Of a DNA stretch of 51,044 nucleotides, positions 1 to 7,786 are shown in pieces. The position numbers were made by a program, and so were the translations under genes. Source of the DNA: an archaeon (GTDB lineage: Archaea > Thermoproteota > Thermoprotei_A > Marsarchaeales > Marsarchaeaceae). Under the pieces are notes generated by a model that worked only from the letters and a program-made list of their open reading frames with translations, had not been told where the DNA came from and did no database searches. The DNA is taken from assembly GCA_902812505.1 (NCBI GenBank), contig CADDZQ010000003.1, positions 1 to 51,044 of the forward strand, in the 5' to 3' direction. Numbering within the stretch: the stretch's first letter is position 1; every line of letters begins with the position of its first letter.

Positions 1-538
1 CAGCCTGCACAAGGGATTTGACGTAGGGGTAGAGTTGTGCGGGTGTGTACGCGTCTAGATTCCTCAGAACCTTCTGTTCGAATAGCTTAGCGGTGTGCTT
101 CAAGGCTAGCTGAGCCATCGGGTCCTTGTTGTTCAGTGCGTAGAATATGTAGGCTAACTCAACGTGCTCACCGATTATTGAGCCATCCTGGAGCTGTAGC
201 TTTCTTATGTCCTCAACCACCGTGGTGCGTAACTCCTTCGCGAACTCGGGGTCACATTCAAGAGAGAATCCGTATAGGTCTAAGAATGCCTCTGGATCCT
301 TTCTTGGCAGGTCGACCAGCACACCGATCTTGAGTGTTAGATCCTGTTTGACCCGCTCTATGAGGCCCCTGGAGTGGACTCCAATGTCACGTGAGCCTAG
401 CTTTAGGGCTTGCAATGCGTATATGTGGTCTTCAAACGGTAGCTTCTCAGGGTTTAGGCTGAGCTGAGTTTCCAGCCACTTTAGCGTCTTATCTAAGAGC
501 GGCTGCATCCCCAGTGTCTCAGTGGACTGCTGCTCCAA
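1..538 (-). CDS. Unrecognised helical protein, 3' end outside window
   Basis: An open frame reads from the left edge to a TTG at 536-538, or an in-frame ATG at 506-508; a TAG lies just upstream of the TTG, so the start is one of these two. The visible ~179 residues are mostly predicted helix and soluble, with no signal peptide. A segment reading LQDGSIIGEHVELAYIFYAL resembles the helical repeats of terpenoid-cyclase/prenyltransferase toroids, but this is a weak resemblance and I do not assign a function. A TATA-like AT stretch at 568-576 lies about 30 bases before the TTG, so the gene has its own promoter and is separate from the pilus operon that ends at 610. Confidence 0.7.
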   Translation of the reverse strand, partial: MEQQSTETLGMQPLLDKTLKWLETQLSLNPEKLPFEDHIYALQALKLGSRDIGVHSRGLIERVKQDLTLKIGVLVDLPRKDPEAFLDLYGFSLECDPEFAKELRTTVVEDIRKLQLQDGSIIGEHVELAYIFYALNNKDPMAQLALKHTAKLFEQKVLRNLDAYTPAQLYPYVKSLVQA

Positions 539-567
539 GAAAGGTCTAAACTAGTAAGACACATGAA

Positions 568-600
568 CTTAAAAATCCTTGCAAAAAACGAGAGAAAGAG
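568..600 (-). promoter_or_regulatory. Terminator-like T run plus TATA box between pilus locus and left-edge gene
   Basis: Read on the minus strand, a pyrimidine-rich stretch ending in six T residues (about 583-600) follows the last pilus-locus gene and could end its transcript. It is followed at once by a TATA-like TTTTTAAG (568-576) placed for transcription start near 546. Both are read by eye. Confidence 0.4.
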
Positions 601-609
601 TGAGGGACA

Positions 610-1014
610 CTAGGCGCAACTCACTTGTAGTGTTTTGTTCAGCGAATAGTATTCGACTACTAGTATGCATGGTGTTGGCGCTGTAGATTCTCTGATGTTT
701 ACACTATATTCTATATGGGTTTCCCCGTACGAGTGTATTATTCTGTTAGGGTCTGATAATGTTGGGTATGGTGCGCTACAGCCCGTATAGCTGATGGTGT
801 TGTTTTTAGCTTTGAGGGTGAGTGTGGCGTTTATGGGTACACTGATGCGTGAGTATGGTTGGGTGTATGCGGCTTGGATCGCGTTGTTGATTTGGGTTAA
901 TGGGTTAAAGCTGATCGTGCACGTGGGTTGGATGCTCACGTAGCTGAAACCGAGGAGTATGAGGGGTAGTGTTATTGCTAGTAGGAGGAGCGCTTCGAGG
1001 GTTACAGAAGGCAT
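610..1014 (-). CDS. Small pilin-like protein, last gene of the pilus locus
   Basis: 134 residues starting at the ATG at 1012-1014, which overlaps the 3' end of the preceding gene by 13 bases; longer starts would run deep into that gene. The N-terminus (VTLEALLLLAI) is a single hydrophobic helix with an acidic residue just before it, like the Glu5 of type IV pilins, followed by a Thr/Asn/Ser-rich extracellular-type domain with a few cysteines (in TGC, TPC, SCA contexts) that could form disulfides. There is no clear Lys/Arg-Gly prepilin peptidase site, so processing is uncertain. It is the last of four similar genes after the platform gene, which suggests a minor pilin or tip subunit. No named family was recognised. 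Confidence 0.65.
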   Translation of the reverse strand: MPSVTLEALLLLAITLPLILLGFSYVSIQPTCTISFNPLTQINNAIQAAYTQPYSRISVPINATLTLKAKNNTISYTGCSAPYPTLSDPNRIIHSYGETHIEYSVNIRESTAPTPCILVVEYYSLNKTLQVSCA

Positions 1015-1601
1015 TGAAGAGTCAACCCCCAAGGTGTTATAACTGAGAGCTCGAATGTGTTGGCTGTGTGTGCCACTAATTGTATCCGGTTTCCGTTCCA
1101 AGTTACCGTGGATTGTGTGGAGGTGTATACGGTTGGCTCATAGATTGGTAGCTTTTGACCGTTCACTGTGTATTTTAAAAGTAGCGTGTATTCTCCCTGT
1201 GCGTTGTTTTCGCTTATGAGTGTGAGGCTGGCGTTCACACTATAGGGTCCCAGTGTTGCTGAGGCCATTGTATTGCACCCTACGCATAGGTTCTGGTTGT
1301 ATCCGTAGTATTGGAATGCGGGTTGTCCCCATACTTGTATGTTTAGTTTGAGTGTTGTGTTTTGCTGTATCGCTTGCTGGATGTATTGTTCGAATAGCTG
1401 TGTTGCGTAGGTGGTGTTCTGTTTTTGGGATGCCTCTGCTAGGGCTTGGTTTAATGCCTCTGTGTATAGCTCTGCTGGTGTTGGTTGTGCGGTTGTTTGG
1501 GTGTAGTTGAGGGAGATTGCGTAGATTGAGTATATAGTTGCTGCTACTATTAGGGCTGCTAGGATGAGGGCTTGTCCGCTTTGTGACTTTGATGCGTTCA
1601 C
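1002..1601 (-). CDS. Pilin-like secreted or anchored protein
   Basis: 199 residues. A short polar leader (MNASKSQSG) is followed by a strong hydrophobic helix (QALILAALIVAATIYSIYAI), the layout of archaeal class III signal peptides, with Gly just before the likely cut. The rest is Gln/Thr/Asn-rich with predicted beta structure and many N-x-S/T sequons, and has a Cys pair (CVGC) mid-protein. It lies 14 bases downstream of the gene at 1616-1993 in the same direction. It is the longest of the four small pilin-like proteins and is probably a minor pilin, by position and N-terminus only. Confidence 0.65.
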   Translation of the reverse strand: MNASKSQSGQALILAALIVAATIYSIYAISLNYTQTTAQPTPAELYTEALNQALAEASQKQNTTYATQLFEQYIQQAIQQNTTLKLNIQVWGQPAFQYYGYNQNLCVGCNTMASATLGPYSVNASLTLISENNAQGEYTLLLKYTVNGQKLPIYEPTVYTSTQSTVTWNGNRIQLVAHTANTFELSVITPWGLTLQCLL

Positions 1602-1615
1602 TGTTTATCGCCTGT

Positions 1616-1993
1616 TTATCCTATTTGGAATATGGCGTAGGCGCAGGTGGGTGAGTAGATGAAGGCTATTGCGGATGTGGATTGTATTACCTCGCCGTTT
1701 TGGGCTTCTAGGATTACTTTGTTGTCTGCGCAGCTGTATACTTGTAGGACCCAGGGTTTGTTTGTGGTTATGGTGTCTAGGGTTTGGGCTAGCTGTGCAG
1801 GGTGGTTTAACCCATACTGTAGAACCCCAGTGTACACTATATAGTTGAGTATTGTATGGGCTGAGTTTGATGGCTGATTGGGTTGGATGGGGGATGGTTT
1901 GGGTGTTAGGAGGGCTATTGATATTATTGTGAGTGCTAGTAGGGCTTCGAACACCCTTATCTGGGCTTTTGTGGTTGTATTCAGCCTAGGCAT
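1616..1993 (-). CDS. Small pilin-like protein
   Basis: 125 residues from the ATG at 1991-1993. I chose this start because a clear Shine-Dalgarno GAGGTGA ends a few bases upstream and the ATG overlaps the preceding gene by only 13 bases. The N-terminus (RVFEALLALTIISIALL) has a positive residue, then Glu, then a hydrophobic helix, as in pilins. The remaining ~90 residues are polar, with Cys in YSCAD and TCAYA. Role inferred from context: minor pilin-like subunit. Confidence 0.65.
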   Translation of the reverse strand: MPRLNTTTKAQIRVFEALLALTIISIALLTPKPSPIQPNQPSNSAHTILNYIVYTGVLQYGLNHPAQLAQTLDTITTNKPWVLQVYSCADNKVILEAQNGEVIQSTSAIAFIYSPTCAYAIFQIG

Positions 1994-2406
1994 GATGTCA
2001 CCTCTAGCAGGGTTTGGTTGGGTGTCAACATGTATTCTGTATAGCATGACTCGTACTCTGGGCTCCCGCCTATTATTGTGGTAGTACACCGCTGTGATGT
2101 GTTTAGATTTATGGTGCATATGTCAATTTGGCCGGTTACCTGAATCGGTGGTTGGAGTGTGATTGTGGTGGTGTTGAGTTTGATTAGTGTGGTGTTTTGT
2201 GTGTATTCGAGCTGGGGTTGGGCTGTTAGTGTTTTCTCCCAGTTTGGGTTGTGGTTGACTGCGACCATTATTTGCTGGGTGATTTGCTCCTCGTAACCGT
2301 TGAGGGTGGGGTGTGGCTGGTGTTGGGTTACGGTTGCCTGTAGGGCGTAGACAGTCATAATGAGGAATATTGTTGTGGCTAGTAGTGCGTCGAATGCGTC
2401 GTCCAC
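1981..2406 (-). CDS. Small pilin-like protein
   Basis: 141 residues. It starts MDDAFDALLATTIFLIM, with an Asp directly before the hydrophobic helix where pilins have Glu, and lacks a positively charged leader. The remainder is Thr/Gln/Asn-rich with four Cys (DICT, RCTT, SCYT, TSCLG) that could form two disulfides. It begins three bases after the stop of the platform gene, so the two are almost certainly co-transcribed. No family was recognised. Confidence 0.65.
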   Translation of the reverse strand: MDDAFDALLATTIFLIMTVYALQATVTQHQPHPTLNGYEEQITQQIMVAVNHNPNWEKTLTAQPQLEYTQNTTLIKLNTTTITLQPPIQVTGQIDICTINLNTSQRCTTTIIGGSPEYESCYTEYMLTPNQTLLEVTSCLG

Positions 2407-2409
2407 TTT

Positions 2410-3927
2410 TTACATGACGCCTCCGAGGGCGAGTATCGCTGTGGCTATTGTTGTAGTTATTAGCGAGTCGAGTAGACCCAGTGGGAATGAGCCTGTGTGT
2501 GCTTTGCCTGCGAGTAGGCCGAGTAGGTAGCTGTTAATGATTATCGCGGTGTACACATAGATCTGTAGACTTAGGGTAAAGTGTGGGAGTAGGCCTGCTG
2601 TGAACATGGTTGTGTAGCCCAGTGGTGTGCTGAGTTTCTTGATGGTTGTGGTTATTGCGACGGAGGCTGCGGCTAGTATGCCCGCGCTTGCGTAGGCTGT
2701 GAGCTTGAAGAAGGATGATTTGGAACGGTATGAGGAGTGTGTGTTGGCTATGGCGTTGAAGGTTTCCGCGACGCGTTCTAATTCCTCGGTGCTCGCTCCA
2801 AGCTTCTCTGACTCTGTGAGCATGTCCATATAGGCTTGGGCTATGTAGGGTCTTGGTCGCCGCTTGTCATACAGGGATAGGAGGAGGTTTTTTGGGTACT
2901 TGGCTGAGGTGATGAGTTTACGCATGGTGACTGTGGGTGGTGAGCCCTTCTTGGCTTCCTCGGCTATATCCCTTGAAAGCTGTGGTAGCGTGTTTATAAG
3001 TTTGGAGTGTTCTCTCTCAGCTGATGTATAGTAGAGCGCAATTGGTAGTGTGAATGCGTTGAGGCCTGCGGCCGCCCTGAATTGTAAGGGTAGAGGGCTT
3101 AGGACTTCAAACGATGTTAGGGAGGCTGCGATGGACCCTATGAGTAGTAGTATTGGTGGTTTGGATGCGTGGGGTTTGAGGGGTTGGGGGTAGGCTTGTT
3201 CTATTAGGAGGTTTACGAGGATAACGGAGGGGAGCGTGGTTATATAGCTGAGGGTTAGGAGGGAGGGTTGGTTTGTTATGAGGGAGAACACTGTGAGGGT
3301 TAGTGGTAGCACTGCGAACATCATTAGTACGGTTGAGGAAGCGACGCCTAGTTTCTCTGAGGCTATTTCTGTTTGGTGGTGTGCGTAGTCTAGCTCAGCT
3401 TTGGCTATGTCGCTTAGGGAGGAGTGTGGGTCGCCTACTCCTCTTTCGGCTGCGGATATTGTTCTTAGGAATGTTTGGAAGCGGGTTGATGGGTGGTTCT
3501 CGGCGAGTTTGTTGGCGGCTTGTGCGGGTGTTGTGTGGTAGAGGTGTGAGTTTTTTAGTATGTTGAGGTATTCTTTTGATGTTCTCTTTAGGGAGGGTAT
3601 GTGTAGTGTGTTGGCTAGGGTGGTTGTGGGGGTCGAATGGTTTGCAGCCATTGTTATGAGTGTGGCTGTAAACGGAAGTTCCACCTCCACCTCCCGCCTT
3701 CTCTGGGAGGATGCGCCCCATAGTTTGATTATGTCGTAGAATATGTAGAGCAGTGTAACCACTGTGAGAGCGATGAGTATAGGCACTTGGTGTGTTAGTC
3801 TGTAGGATGTGAATCCTAGGAGAATCGCTGGAGGGATTGTCAAGAGCGCTTTTTTCTTGATTGATTTGAAGATCTCTTGGGGGGACTTATTGAGGTCTGC
3901 TTGGGTGATGAGTTGATATATTCTCAT
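2410..3927 (-). CDS. GspF/TadC-type pilus assembly platform protein
   Basis: 505 residues, integral membrane, with about eight or nine hydrophobic segments arranged as two T2SSF-like repeats: a cytoplasmic helical block (about 75-190) then membrane helices, and a second cytoplasmic block (about 300-400) then C-terminal helices. This is the layout of archaeal FlaJ/UpsF/AapF proteins, which anchor the assembly ATPase and feed pilins into the filament. Its ATG overlaps the ATPase stop by four bases (ATGA), giving tight translational coupling with that partner. The coding strand is unusually rich in A and C. Assignment rests on fold layout and on the ATPase neighbour. Confidence 0.85.
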   Translation of the reverse strand: MRIYQLITQADLNKSPQEIFKSIKKKALLTIPPAILLGFTSYRLTHQVPILIALTVVTLLYIFYDIIKLWGASSQRRREVEVELPFTATLITMAANHSTPTTTLANTLHIPSLKRTSKEYLNILKNSHLYHTTPAQAANKLAENHPSTRFQTFLRTISAAERGVGDPHSSLSDIAKAELDYAHHQTEIASEKLGVASSTVLMMFAVLPLTLTVFSLITNQPSLLTLSYITTLPSVILVNLLIEQAYPQPLKPHASKPPILLLIGSIAASLTSFEVLSPLPLQFRAAAGLNAFTLPIALYYTSAEREHSKLINTLPQLSRDIAEEAKKGSPPTVTMRKLITSAKYPKNLLLSLYDKRRPRPYIAQAYMDMLTESEKLGASTEELERVAETFNAIANTHSSYRSKSSFFKLTAYASAGILAAASVAITTTIKKLSTPLGYTTMFTAGLLPHFTLSLQIYVYTAIIINSYLLGLLAGKAHTGSFPLGLLDSLITTTIATAILALGGVM

Positions 3928-5543
3928 GCGACGATCACTCTTTCTAGCTCTTCAGCCTCGCCGCACATGGGGCAGGAGCCGTCACTTCTAAGTGGTGCTG
4001 AGCAGTTGGGACACAGTGGCCTCAGTGTTCTGAGTAGCTCGCTGGGTTTCGCTCTTAGCTCTGGGTTTGCTTGGTAGGCCCAGCTTATTTTTGATACTGT
4101 GTCATGTGTTAGGAGTTCGGGGTCTACCTGGGATGCGCTGCTTACCACTTCTAGCAGCTCTCTCCGCATTCTGAGTTCTTCGAGTAGCTCGCTCGGTGTG
4201 TAGACGCCTTGCTCGATTAGTAGTTTTGAGGTTGGGAGGCCGAGGATGTCCTCGTCTCTAAGCATTATGTTTGATGGGTGTCCCGCTTGGTAGACTCGTT
4301 TGAACACTGGGTTTTGTGAGTGGTATTCGTAGTCAAGAACGCTTGAAATGTAGCGCTTTGTCCCCGTCGCCCTCACCTCGACCACGGCGTGTAGCGCTGA
4401 GAGGCTTTGCGGTTCGACGTTTATCGGTGGGGATACTAGTCTCTGTGTGGCTAGCTCGGGTGTCTCGCTGTGTATTGACGTTAATCCTCCGTGGCCTGTG
4501 AGCACGCTCTGAGCCCAGCTGGCGCCCTCCTCTCCCCGCACTTCGCCCACTATGATGTAGTCAGCGGACATTCTAAGGGCGTGTTTCACAAGTTGGTCGA
4601 GGCTTATTTCGGCGTACTTATTCTGGGTGTAGGAATAACGGGCGATTAGGGGTGTCCAGTAGGGGTGGCTGAGTTTGAATTCGCCTGTATCCTCAACTGT
4701 AACAATCCTAGCATTACTGGGTATAAAGCATGTTAAGGCATTTATGAGGCTGGTCTTTCCAACACCGCTCGTTCCGCACACTAGGAGGGCTTTGCGGTTC
4801 TCGATGAGTATCCACAGCCAGGCGAGCACGTCTGGGACCATGCTCCCAAGTTGTAGGAGTTGTGTTATGCTCCATGGGTTCGCTGGGAATTTTCTGAGGG
4901 CTATCGATGTACCCCTGTGGCTTACTTCCAACCCATAGTTTAGGGTCAGTCTGTTGCCGTCTGGTAGACGGACGCTTAGAAGTGGGTTATAGGTGCTCAC
5001 GGGTTTACCCGCCATTGCCGCTAGCCTCTGGGCTAACTCGTTTAGTTCTGCTTCGTTGAAGGTGATGTTTGTTTTTAATGTTCGACCGCGGTATTTTACT
5101 GATACTGGTGTGTTGGGTGCGGCTATTACTATGTCTTCCACGCCTGGGTCGTCGATAAGGGGTTGGATTATCGAATAGCCTTTTAGTTCGCGTCTGATAT
5201 AGTAGAGTAAGGTTTGTGCGTCGCTTTGTGTTGAGCTTATTGCTTCAATTAGTTTTTGGTCATCGTTGAAGAGCTCCGATGGGAGCCACTTTAACTTCTT
5301 ATCTAGGATCTCCCTGTAGGTGGTTATGGCCTCCTGGGATAGGTCTGGGTCCTCAACGTAGTATGTTTCTCCATCTACGTATATCTTGGCGTCGCCCACC
5401 CTATAGAGTGGTGTTTTGGGTGTGTATTCCGCTGGTATGCGATTTACCCTGAAAACTAGGGGCTGGTCCTGCTGTGTGTCCGAGTGGGTTTTGAATTTGA
5501 ATTTTATTTTTTTAAGAAAGAGTTGTTTATTTGGTAGCTTCAT
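3924..5543 (-). CDS. GspE/VirB11-type secretion ATPase with C-terminal zinc ribbon
   Basis: 539 residues. Walker A GTSGVGKT lies at ~257-264, an Asp-box-like VEDTGEF at ~283, Walker B region IIVGEVRGEEG at ~330-340 and the His-box GHGGLTSIHSE at ~350-360, all typical of archaeal type IV pilus and archaellum ATPases. The N-terminal ~220 residues form the usual N-domain. After the ATPase core comes a helical region, then a zinc ribbon with two CPxC-type knuckles (residues 511-527: CPNC and CPMC) near the C-terminus, an addition I do not associate with the usual pilus ATPases. It powers pilin assembly at the membrane together with the platform protein it overlaps. Confidence 0.93.
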   Translation of the reverse strand: MKLPNKQLFLKKIKFKFKTHSDTQQDQPLVFRVNRIPAEYTPKTPLYRVGDAKIYVDGETYYVEDPDLSQEAITTYREILDKKLKWLPSELFNDDQKLIEAISSTQSDAQTLLYYIRRELKGYSIIQPLIDDPGVEDIVIAAPNTPVSVKYRGRTLKTNITFNEAELNELAQRLAAMAGKPVSTYNPLLSVRLPDGNRLTLNYGLEVSHRGTSIALRKFPANPWSITQLLQLGSMVPDVLAWLWILIENRKALLVCGTSGVGKTSLINALTCFIPSNARIVTVEDTGEFKLSHPYWTPLIARYSYTQNKYAEISLDQLVKHALRMSADYIIVGEVRGEEGASWAQSVLTGHGGLTSIHSETPELATQRLVSPPINVEPQSLSALHAVVEVRATGTKRYISSVLDYEYHSQNPVFKRVYQAGHPSNIMLRDEDILGLPTSKLLIEQGVYTPSELLEELRMRRELLEVVSSASQVDPELLTHDTVSKISWAYQANPELRAKPSELLRTLRPLCPNCSAPLRSDGSCPMCGEAEELERVIVA

Positions 5544-5553
5544 TTTGTATTAC

Positions 5554-5991
5554 TCAGCTCTGCACGAGTGCCATTGTTGAAAGTGTGGTTTGACCCGCGT
5601 TAATTACTACGCTCACCGTGGAGCCAATCTGTAGGTTTCCCAGTGAGCCTCCTAGGGGAACTATTAGGGTGTCAGCCTGCCCCGGTTGGAGGATGAGTGG
5701 GGATTGCAGGTTGAACGGCTGGTTGTTAACGTACACTGTGGTTATGGTTGCCGCGGCGCCACCTGAGTTCTTAATTGATATGTAGAGTTGTGGATTAGAG
5801 GTTGATGCACCCTGAATTACGGGTGTGCTCATTGTTGTAAGTAATGGTGTGTTTATGGTTCTCCCGAAAACCCCGAAAGCCCAGCCCGCGTACACCGCCA
5901 CCACTGAGAGGGCCACCACTATTAGGATGATTGCCTCTAGACTCTGCGATACACCTTTTTTGTTTAAGGTCTTTTTAAACATGGTTATCAT
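5554..5991 (-). CDS. Major type IV pilin-like protein with class III signal peptide
   Basis: 145 residues from ATG 5989-5991 (a TTG at 5994 and an ATG at 5982 are alternatives). The leader MFKKTLNKKG is positively charged and ends in Lys-Gly; VSQSLEAIILIVV follows with Glu at +5, so cleavage by a PibD/FlaK-type prepilin peptidase after the Gly is expected. The mature part has a hydrophobic N-terminal helix then a Thr/Gly/Asn-rich beta domain without Cys. It is the best pilin signature in the locus. A TATA-like stretch at 6009-6017 sits ~22 bases ahead of the ATG, so this gene probably has its own leaderless promoter, as expected for an abundant subunit. Confidence 0.85.
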   Translation of the reverse strand: MITMFKKTLNKKGVSQSLEAIILIVVALSVVAVYAGWAFGVFGRTINTPLLTTMSTPVIQGASTSNPQLYISIKNSGGAAATITTVYVNNQPFNLQSPLILQPGQADTLIVPLGGSLGNLQIGSTVSVVINAGQTTLSTMALVQS

Positions 5992-6008
5992 CAAGAATTT
6001 CTTTTGGG

Positions 6009-6017
6009 TTTAAATTA
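6009..6017 (-). promoter_or_regulatory. TATA box for the pilin gene
   Basis: The AT stretch TTTAAATT lies in the 35-base gap between the pilin gene and the upstream gene. Its distance to the ATG at 5991 fits a leaderless transcript. It would let the pilin be expressed above the level of the rest of the locus. Confidence 0.45.
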
Positions 6018-6026
6018 ATGCCTGAC

Positions 6027-7133
6027 TTAGGCTGGTTGAACCATAACAACACATTTTTCTTGGCAGCCAACCAAGGCGATTATCCAAGCACTAGATATAC
6101 CCCCACCTAATAACTCGGCATTTAACTTTATTGTTGCATTCACGCCAGCATATTTCACTGTGAGTGTATCGTTCAACGTTAGAACTTGGACGGGTGTGTT
6201 TAGTGTTAAAAGTGTTTGCGGTGGTTGTTGGCTACTGGGGTCGACGTAGAATACGACTTCTTCACCAGCCTGTAGAGAAGAGTTTGTTTCCGCAACTAGT
6301 GCGCTGTTATAGTACACTTTGAGTTGGCCACTTATCTGATTGCTTTTAATGTTAAAGACCGCTACTGGACCACTCTTTACACCGTACCGCTGGCTTCCAG
6401 ATGTGAGCGCGACGCTGTAATTAGCTGCTGGGAGAATCACTTTAATTATACTCTGACTGGCCAGTTTGACTGTGAAGCCGTAAGATATGTGCATTGCGTA
6501 GCTTGGAAGGTATTCGAGAAGCACAGCTAGGGTGTAACCCCCCTGCGTCGTGAGGCCTTGGAAGATTCCGCTTCTTGTACCTCCTAGGAATTCACTGCTC
6601 CAATAGAAGGGAGCGGATTCCACCACGTCGAAAGGCACCTCTCCAACCCCAGTGGCATCCCCCTTAATTACGAAGGCACCCAACCACACCCAGCCAACTG
6701 GGTCTGGTGATCTTAGCCACCAGTTGAAGGTTAAGTTGAGTTGCGGTGTTCCCTTCGGCAGGTAGACCATGACCGCATAGTAATCCCAAAAGCTAGTTGT
6801 AAAGCTCCTAGTCACACTATTGTTGGCCACCACCATATCCGCGCAGGGTGCTGAATAGACGCCATACCTTGTGCTCACCAAGTCTCTGCACATCCAACTC
6901 CCAATTGTATTCTGGGGTGGGATCAACCAGAACACCGATTTGTTTACTGAATCCATGTACAACTCTGACGTGGAAGCATAGAAAAGGGAGGCCGCGTCCC
7001 GTGTGAAGACCTGGGCTTCTGCGTTAGCTTGCGGAGTGTTTGGTTCAACATATCTTAAGTAGACGAGTGTTGTTGAAGAGGCTAACGTAAGCATTACCAT
7101 GAGAATAACAGACTGCGCAAGAACTTTATCCAT
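6027..7133 (-). CDS. Large membrane-anchored extracellular protein of the pilus locus
   Basis: 368 residues: one N-terminal membrane helix (QSVILMVMLTLASSTTLVYL) with almost no leader, then ~340 residues of predicted beta-rich extracellular domain with many aromatics (SFWDYYAVMVYLP, FNWWLRSPDPVGWVW) and two Cys close together near the end (GCQEKC). It starts MDKVLAQS three bases after the stop of the gene upstream. The aromatic-rich motifs suggest a carbohydrate- or protein-binding surface domain, but no family was recognised. By position it is a candidate adhesin, tip protein or assembly factor of the filament. Confidence 0.6.
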   Translation of the reverse strand: MDKVLAQSVILMVMLTLASSTTLVYLRYVEPNTPQANAEAQVFTRDAASLFYASTSELYMDSVNKSVFWLIPPQNTIGSWMCRDLVSTRYGVYSAPCADMVVANNSVTRSFTTSFWDYYAVMVYLPKGTPQLNLTFNWWLRSPDPVGWVWLGAFVIKGDATGVGEVPFDVVESAPFYWSSEFLGGTRSGIFQGLTTQGGYTLAVLLEYLPSYAMHISYGFTVKLASQSIIKVILPAANYSVALTSGSQRYGVKSGPVAVFNIKSNQISGQLKVYYNSALVAETNSSLQAGEEVVFYVDPSSQQPPQTLLTLNTPVQVLTLNDTLTVKYAGVNATIKLNAELLGGGISSAWIIALVGCQEKCVVMVQPA

Positions 7134-7136
7134 TAT

Positions 7137-7721
7137 CTACACCTTTTGGTAAGAATAGGAATATTTGGCTTGAATTAACCGAACAAGTATACACGCATTG
7201 GAGGCCGCGTGGAAAAAGAGTGTGCTATTAACGTAAAGCGACGGTTGCTGTGCACAGTAGTATCCAAGAATATAGGGCTGTGAATAGACTACGTTATAGT
7301 AGCCGTCTAGTATGCGTGTCACATTAAACACGGGGTCATAGAACGTGAAAATCACGGTTTGAGAGTTGACTGTCTCCACTAAACTCTGAGAGTAACATGG
7401 CCCTATAACCAGTTGGCCCTGATGTTGTACATACAAACAAGAGCCTACATCCGTAGTCGAACCTGTACCTAAAGCTATTACGGATTGGATCCTGAGATTA
7501 ACGGTATGAATAGAGCCCGCTACCACACGAATTATAATCAGTGACTCCGTAACGTTTAATGGATCGCCCGTGTAAACTTGCACGCCTATTCTGGGTGGGA
7601 GCAGAGGACTAATATCTAGTGTGGAACGGGGTGTTGGGTAGTCCAAGTATGCATAAGATGCTACATACACTGCTAGTACTGTGCAGACAGCGACAACAAG
7701 TAGTCTTTCAAACGTTCTCAA
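7137..7721 (-). CDS. Membrane-anchored protein, first gene of the pilus locus
   Basis: 194 residues starting at TTG 7719-7721; an in-frame TGA two codons upstream excludes longer starts. The N-terminus MRTFERLLVVAVCTVLAVYVASYAY-type helix anchors the protein, and the rest is an outside-type domain with four Cys (SCLY, PCYS, YYCA, ACIL) and predicted beta strands. A TATA box at 7743-7755 about 27 bases before the start suggests a leaderless transcript and marks this as the first gene of the locus. No family was recognised. Confidence 0.6.
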   Translation of the reverse strand: MRTFERLLVVAVCTVLAVYVASYAYLDYPTPRSTLDISPLLPPRIGVQVYTGDPLNVTESLIIIRVVAGSIHTVNLRIQSVIALGTGSTTDVGSCLYVQHQGQLVIGPCYSQSLVETVNSQTVIFTFYDPVFNVTRILDGYYNVVYSQPYILGYYCAQQPSLYVNSTLFFHAASNACILVRLIQAKYSYSYQKV

Positions 7722-7742
7722 AACTCATCTGAAAACGGATGC

Positions 7743-7756
7743 TTTTAAAAATAAAA
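7743..7756 (-). promoter_or_regulatory. TATA box for the pilus locus
   Basis: An AT-rich TTATTTTTAAAAG-type box lies ~27 bases upstream of the TTG start at 7721. It is the only strong promoter-like element between the pilus locus and the radical SAM gene upstream. Confidence 0.5.
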
Positions 7757-7786
7757 GATTAGGTTAGGTTAAAAATTGTTGAGCTA

